Shown: one piece after another, positions 6,773 to 9,144 of the stretch
How positions within the stretch are numbered: position 1 is the stretch's first letter
How the letters are laid out: every line of letters starts with the position of its first letter
From: Desulfocapsa sp.
Lineage (GTDB): Bacteria > Desulfobacterota > Desulfobulbia > Desulfobulbales > Desulfocapsaceae
NCBI GenBank assembly: GCA_029934915.1
Contig: JAOZLI010000029.1
Span: forward strand, 1 to 9,144
Reading direction: 5' to 3'
Length of the DNA: 9,144 nt
The notes under the pieces: generated by a model
Databases searched by the model: none
Seen by the model: only the letters and a program-made list of their open reading frames with translations
Told to the model about the DNA's origin: nothing
Translations under genes and position numbers: made by a program

Positions 6773-7808
6773 TGTCAAAACTAATCCTCGGATCAACCAC
6801 CATGTAGCTCAAATCTGAAAGCAGACGGGAAAAGAGCCCTATGATAGTGAAGAAATAAAGTGTCCCCAAGACCACAGGGTAATCACGATTCAAGACAGAT
6901 TGATAGGCCAGAAGTCCCATACCATCCAGTGAAAAGATTGTCTCTATCAAGAGACTACCGGTGAAAAATGCAGCAATGAAATATCCGGGAAAGCCGGTAA
7001 TAATAGGGATTATACCGTTACGAAAAACATGTTTATACAAGACCTGCTGCTCACTTAAGCCCTTGGCTCTTGCTGTCAGCACATACTGTTTACGAATTTC
7101 TTCGAGGAAGGAATTTTTAGTAAGCATTGTCATCACAGCTAGACTCCCCACTGCCCCGGACACAATCGGCAAAACCATGTGCCAGAGATAATCGAGAACT
7201 TTCTGTATGGTACCCATTTCCGACCATCCATCAGAAACGATTCCTCTCAAGGGAAAAATATTCCAAAAAGAACCACCACCAAACAGCACTATCAGGACAA
7301 TGGCCAGCACAAAACCCGGGATGGCATAGCCAACAAGGATAGCCGTGGAAGTGAGCACGTCAAAGCGCGATCCGTCACGAACTGCCTTGCTGATACCGAG
7401 CGGAATACACACCCCGTAGACAATAATAAAACTCCACAGCCCAAGAGACATGGAAACAGGCATTCGCGATATAACAAGATCAACAACGGATTGATGATAA
7501 TAATAGGAGGAACCAAAATCAAAAACCAGATAGTTTTTCATCATGCTGAAAAAACGTTCCACCGGTGGCTTATCAAATCCGTACAATACTTTTAATTTTT
7601 CCACCCGTTCGCTGTCAAGACCAGAATTTCCACGGTACACGGAAGAACCACCAGCGACTTCACCGCCATTTTCCAAGCCTTCCATCTCAGAAAGAAGTTG
7701 CTCCACAGGCCCTCCCGGAACAAACTGGGTTACGGCAAAGGTAAGAAGCATCACACCAAACAGTGTGGGGATCATTAAGCAGATACGTTTTAATATATAG
7801 AAAAACAA
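6762..7808 (-). CDS. yejB: YejB-type peptide ABC transporter permease
   Basis: First permease subunit of the Yej importer. From TTG at 7808 the product has 348 residues, near the 364 of E. coli YejB. Its beginning LFFYILKRICLMIPTL aligns without gap to the E. coli start MGAYLIRRLLLVIPTL, which is why TTG is chosen over the GTG at 7874. Family landmarks in order: QFVPGGPVEQ, YRGNSGLD, YGFDKP, FDFGSS, PVSMSLGLWS, GYAIPGF, the MLTKNSFLEEIRKQYVLTAR segment with coupling loop AKGLSEQQVLYKHVFRN, FFTGSLLIETIFSLDG, RDYPVVLGTLYFFT and final DPRI. Six membrane helices are expected. A Shine-Dalgarno-like AAGGA lies 14 nt from the TTG with eight A in between, an unusually long spacing. The usual upstream yejA is absent; rnd is divergent instead. 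Confidence 0.94.
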   Translation of the reverse strand: MFFYILKRICLMIPTLFGVMLLTFAVTQFVPGGPVEQLLSEMEGLENGGEVAGGSSVYRGNSGLDSERVEKLKVLYGFDKPPVERFFSMMKNYLVFDFGSSYYYHQSVVDLVISRMPVSMSLGLWSFIIVYGVCIPLGISKAVRDGSRFDVLTSTAILVGYAIPGFVLAIVLIVLFGGGSFWNIFPLRGIVSDGWSEMGTIQKVLDYLWHMVLPIVSGAVGSLAVMTMLTKNSFLEEIRKQYVLTARAKGLSEQQVLYKHVFRNGIIPIITGFPGYFIAAFFTGSLLIETIFSLDGMGLLAYQSVLNRDYPVVLGTLYFFTIIGLFSRLLSDLSYMVVDPRISFDSAQ

Positions 7809-7864
7809 ATTCTTTTTTTTATTCCTTGTGTTTTTGTAATCTGTATGGCTAGTTACAAAAACGG

Positions 7865-7888
7865 TTATAAGCACATCAGTGCTAATAA
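7865..7888. promoter_or_regulatory. Palindromic site in the yejB-rnd divergent gap
   Basis: TTATAAGCAC-ATCA-GTGCTAATAA is a 24-bp inverted repeat with one mismatched pair, located between the two divergent genes. Its size and symmetry suit an operator for a dimeric regulator; the same bases could form a hairpin in the yejB leader. A TATAAT on the minus strand (7926-7921) lies about 33 bp upstream for yejB but lacks a good -35. Confidence 0.35.
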
Positions 7889-7928
7889 GCTAATTAAATT
7901 CATGTTACCCTTAAATCTTGATTATACA

Positions 7929-9020
7929 ATGCAAAATCAAATGATAACAACGACAGAAGAACTCCTGGCCCTAATGGAACGAGCCCACAATACGGATGCA
8001 ATTGCTCTCGATACCGAATTTGTATGGGAACGAACATATTATCCACAACTAGGACTTATTCAGCTGGCTCTTTCCAATGAAGAGTGTTTTCTAATTGATC
8101 CTTGCGCATTGAAAGACCTGTCACCCTTGGGAAAATTACTCGCTGATCCAGCAGTTGTCAAAATATTTCATGATGCACCACAGGATCTTACAATTTTACG
8201 CAGTGCCACTGGCCATGATCCACAAAATATTTTTGATACTCGCCTGGCCGCAGGTTTTGCAGGGCTCACCTCCACACTTTCACTTTCCGCCCTTGTTGAG
8301 CGACTGCTCGACATCAAATTAGAAAAAACTGAAACACGAACAAACTGGCTGCAACGTCCTTTAAATCAAAAACAAACTGAATATGCCCTCGATGACGTTC
8401 GCTATCTGCGAGCTGTCCGTGTATTGCTTCTTGCCCGCATCCTCCCGGAAACGACGAGGTGGCTTGATGAAGAGCTTTCCTTACTTAATGATCCCGACAA
8501 TTACACAGGAATCGAAGACGAAAAACGCTATATAAAGATAAAAGGTGCTGGCAGTCTCGACAGAAAAAGCCTTGCCACCCTGCAACTACTTGGAACATGG
8601 CGTGAACAGGAGGCTCGAAAAAAGAATCGACCACGGGGACATATCATTAAAGATACAGTCCTGACTTCCATTGCAAGAGAGCAGCTAAATAGCCATGATG
8701 CTATTGTCAATTGCGGAGAGATATCTGCGAAAACCGTAAAACAATATGGTGACAAACTCATACAACTCGTAGCTGAGGGTAGCGCCAGCAAAGAAGGTGA
8801 CTGGCCTGATAGTTTGCGACATATTAAACTTACCTCGCAGGAAACCGCAGAGCTCAACAGTCTTCATAATTATATCGTTCTCAAAAGCGATGTGCATGGA
8901 ATTGACCCGGCTCTTGTGGGCAATAAAAGTGAGCTCAAGACACTTATCAAACACTCGCCGGAAACCTCAAGACAAAATGGTGGCTGGCGAAAACTATTTT
9001 TGGCTGAACTTCACCAATAG
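7929..9020 (+). CDS. rnd: Ribonuclease D
   Basis: 3'-to-5' exoribonuclease of the DEDD superfamily that trims the 3' ends of tRNA precursors and other stable RNAs in the cytoplasm. The product has 363 residues (E. coli Rnd is 375). The catalytic acids are all present: D28 and E30 in IALDTEF, D86 in FHDAPQDL, and D156 with Y152 in the Y-x3-D motif YALDDVRYL, which marks the DEDDy subgroup. An HRDC nucleic-acid-binding domain follows, with LQLLGTWREQEARKKNRP near 219-236 and HIIKDTVLTSIA just after. The start at 7929 is chosen because MQNQMITT aligns with MNYQMITT of E. coli Rnd; an in-frame ATG at 7845 would add 28 unrelated residues. There is no obvious Shine-Dalgarno. The only plus-strand gene recognised with confidence, it is transcribed away from yejB. 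Confidence 0.95.
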   Translation: MQNQMITTTEELLALMERAHNTDAIALDTEFVWERTYYPQLGLIQLALSNEECFLIDPCALKDLSPLGKLLADPAVVKIFHDAPQDLTILRSATGHDPQNIFDTRLAAGFAGLTSTLSLSALVERLLDIKLEKTETRTNWLQRPLNQKQTEYALDDVRYLRAVRVLLLARILPETTRWLDEELSLLNDPDNYTGIEDEKRYIKIKGAGSLDRKSLATLQLLGTWREQEARKKNRPRGHIIKDTVLTSIAREQLNSHDAIVNCGEISAKTVKQYGDKLIQLVAEGSASKEGDWPDSLRHIKLTSQETAELNSLHNYIVLKSDVHGIDPALVGNKSELKTLIKHSPETSRQNGGWRKLFLAELHQ

Positions 9021-9060
9021 GACACCCGGCAGTAAAAATTTGGTCTGGCTTTCAAGCAAT

Positions 9061-9144
9061 ATGACAACTTTGTTAACACCAAAGCATGATAACTACCTGC
9101 TGGCCAGATACGTCCCCCCCCTTCAACTCGCCATTTCACCTCGT
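9061..9144 (+). CDS. Possible gene start, cut by right edge
   Basis: An ATG at 9061 opens a frame that stays open for 28 codons to the window end, 40 nt after rnd. The peptide starts MTTLLTPKHDNYLLARY and continues VPPLQLAISPR. I do not recognise a family from so little. Composition and codon choice look like coding sequence, but no Shine-Dalgarno is present, and the true start could be TTG at 9040 or lie further downstream. The frame contains a run of eight C at 9114-9121 (codons 18-21), so one base gained or lost would shift it. Confidence 0.35.
   Translation, partial: MTTLLTPKHDNYLLARYVPPLQLAISPR

Noticed and set aside
7809..7874. N-terminal extension of yejB to GTG at 7874
   Set aside because: The 22 extra residues do not match YejB, the GTG has no ribosome site and sits in the palindrome; TTG 7808 aligns exactly to the family start.
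7921..7926. Perfect TATAAT on the minus strand upstream of yejB
   Set aside because: No acceptable -35 at 16-18 bp and no extended -10; it overlaps the rnd start, so it is too weak to list as a promoter.
7845..7928. N-terminal extension of rnd to ATG at 7845
   Set aside because: It adds 28 residues with no counterpart in RNase D and covers the divergent regulatory gap; ATG 7929 matches the E. coli start.
9021..9060. Possible terminator or promoter after rnd
   Set aside because: No stable stem with a T-run and no -35/-10 pair could be found.
9011..9142. Minus-strand frame open from the right edge, ending inside the rnd 3' end
   Set aside because: About 43 codons with odd Trp/Tyr/Cys-rich composition and a Gly run caused by the poly-G tract; no family resemblance.

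Overview
The window reads as part of a Gram-negative chromosome. It encodes outer-membrane lipid proteins (a VacJ/MlaA lipoprotein and an MlaC-type periplasmic carrier), a Yej-type peptide importer, RNase D and a conserved fatty-acid/phospholipid start cluster. The order yceD-rpmF-plsX-fabH, the zinc-type L32, the fairly AT-leaning composition and an acyl-CoA dehydrogenase inside the lipid operon would fit a Desulfobacterota (Desulfobulbales-like) genome. That placement is inference; no rRNA gene or marker here fixes it.

Layout. Almost everything from 1 to 7808 is on the minus strand, so transcription runs from high to low coordinates. In that order: yejB and yejE (7808-5732), permease subunits of a Yej-type oligopeptide/microcin C ABC importer; mlaA and mlaC (5586-4096), with their own tandem promoters; a 342-bp gap holding a hairpin that looks like the mlaC terminator; then the tight operon yceD-rpmF-plsX-fabH-acyl-CoA dehydrogenase (3753-1), whose last gene runs off the left edge. 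On the plus strand, divergent from yejB, is rnd (RNase D, 7929-9020). A possible further plus-strand gene starts at 9061 and runs off the right edge.

How they work together. PlsX makes acyl-phosphate for phospholipid synthesis, FabH starts fatty-acid chains, and MlaA/MlaC move phospholipid from the outer leaflet of the outer membrane back toward the inner membrane. The middle of the window is therefore an envelope-lipid neighbourhood. L32 and YceD tie that operon to ribosome production, as in many bacteria. The Yej pair lacks its usual binding protein (YejA) and ATPase (YejF), and the Mla pair lacks MlaFEDB; the partners must be encoded elsewhere if these systems work.

No plainly new multi-gene system is visible. 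The most interesting signal is regulatory. In front of mlaA there is a second promoter with a perfect TATAAT and a 17-bp spacer that contains a run of eight C. That is the architecture of known phase-variable promoters. A second eight-C run lies in the putative gene at the right edge.
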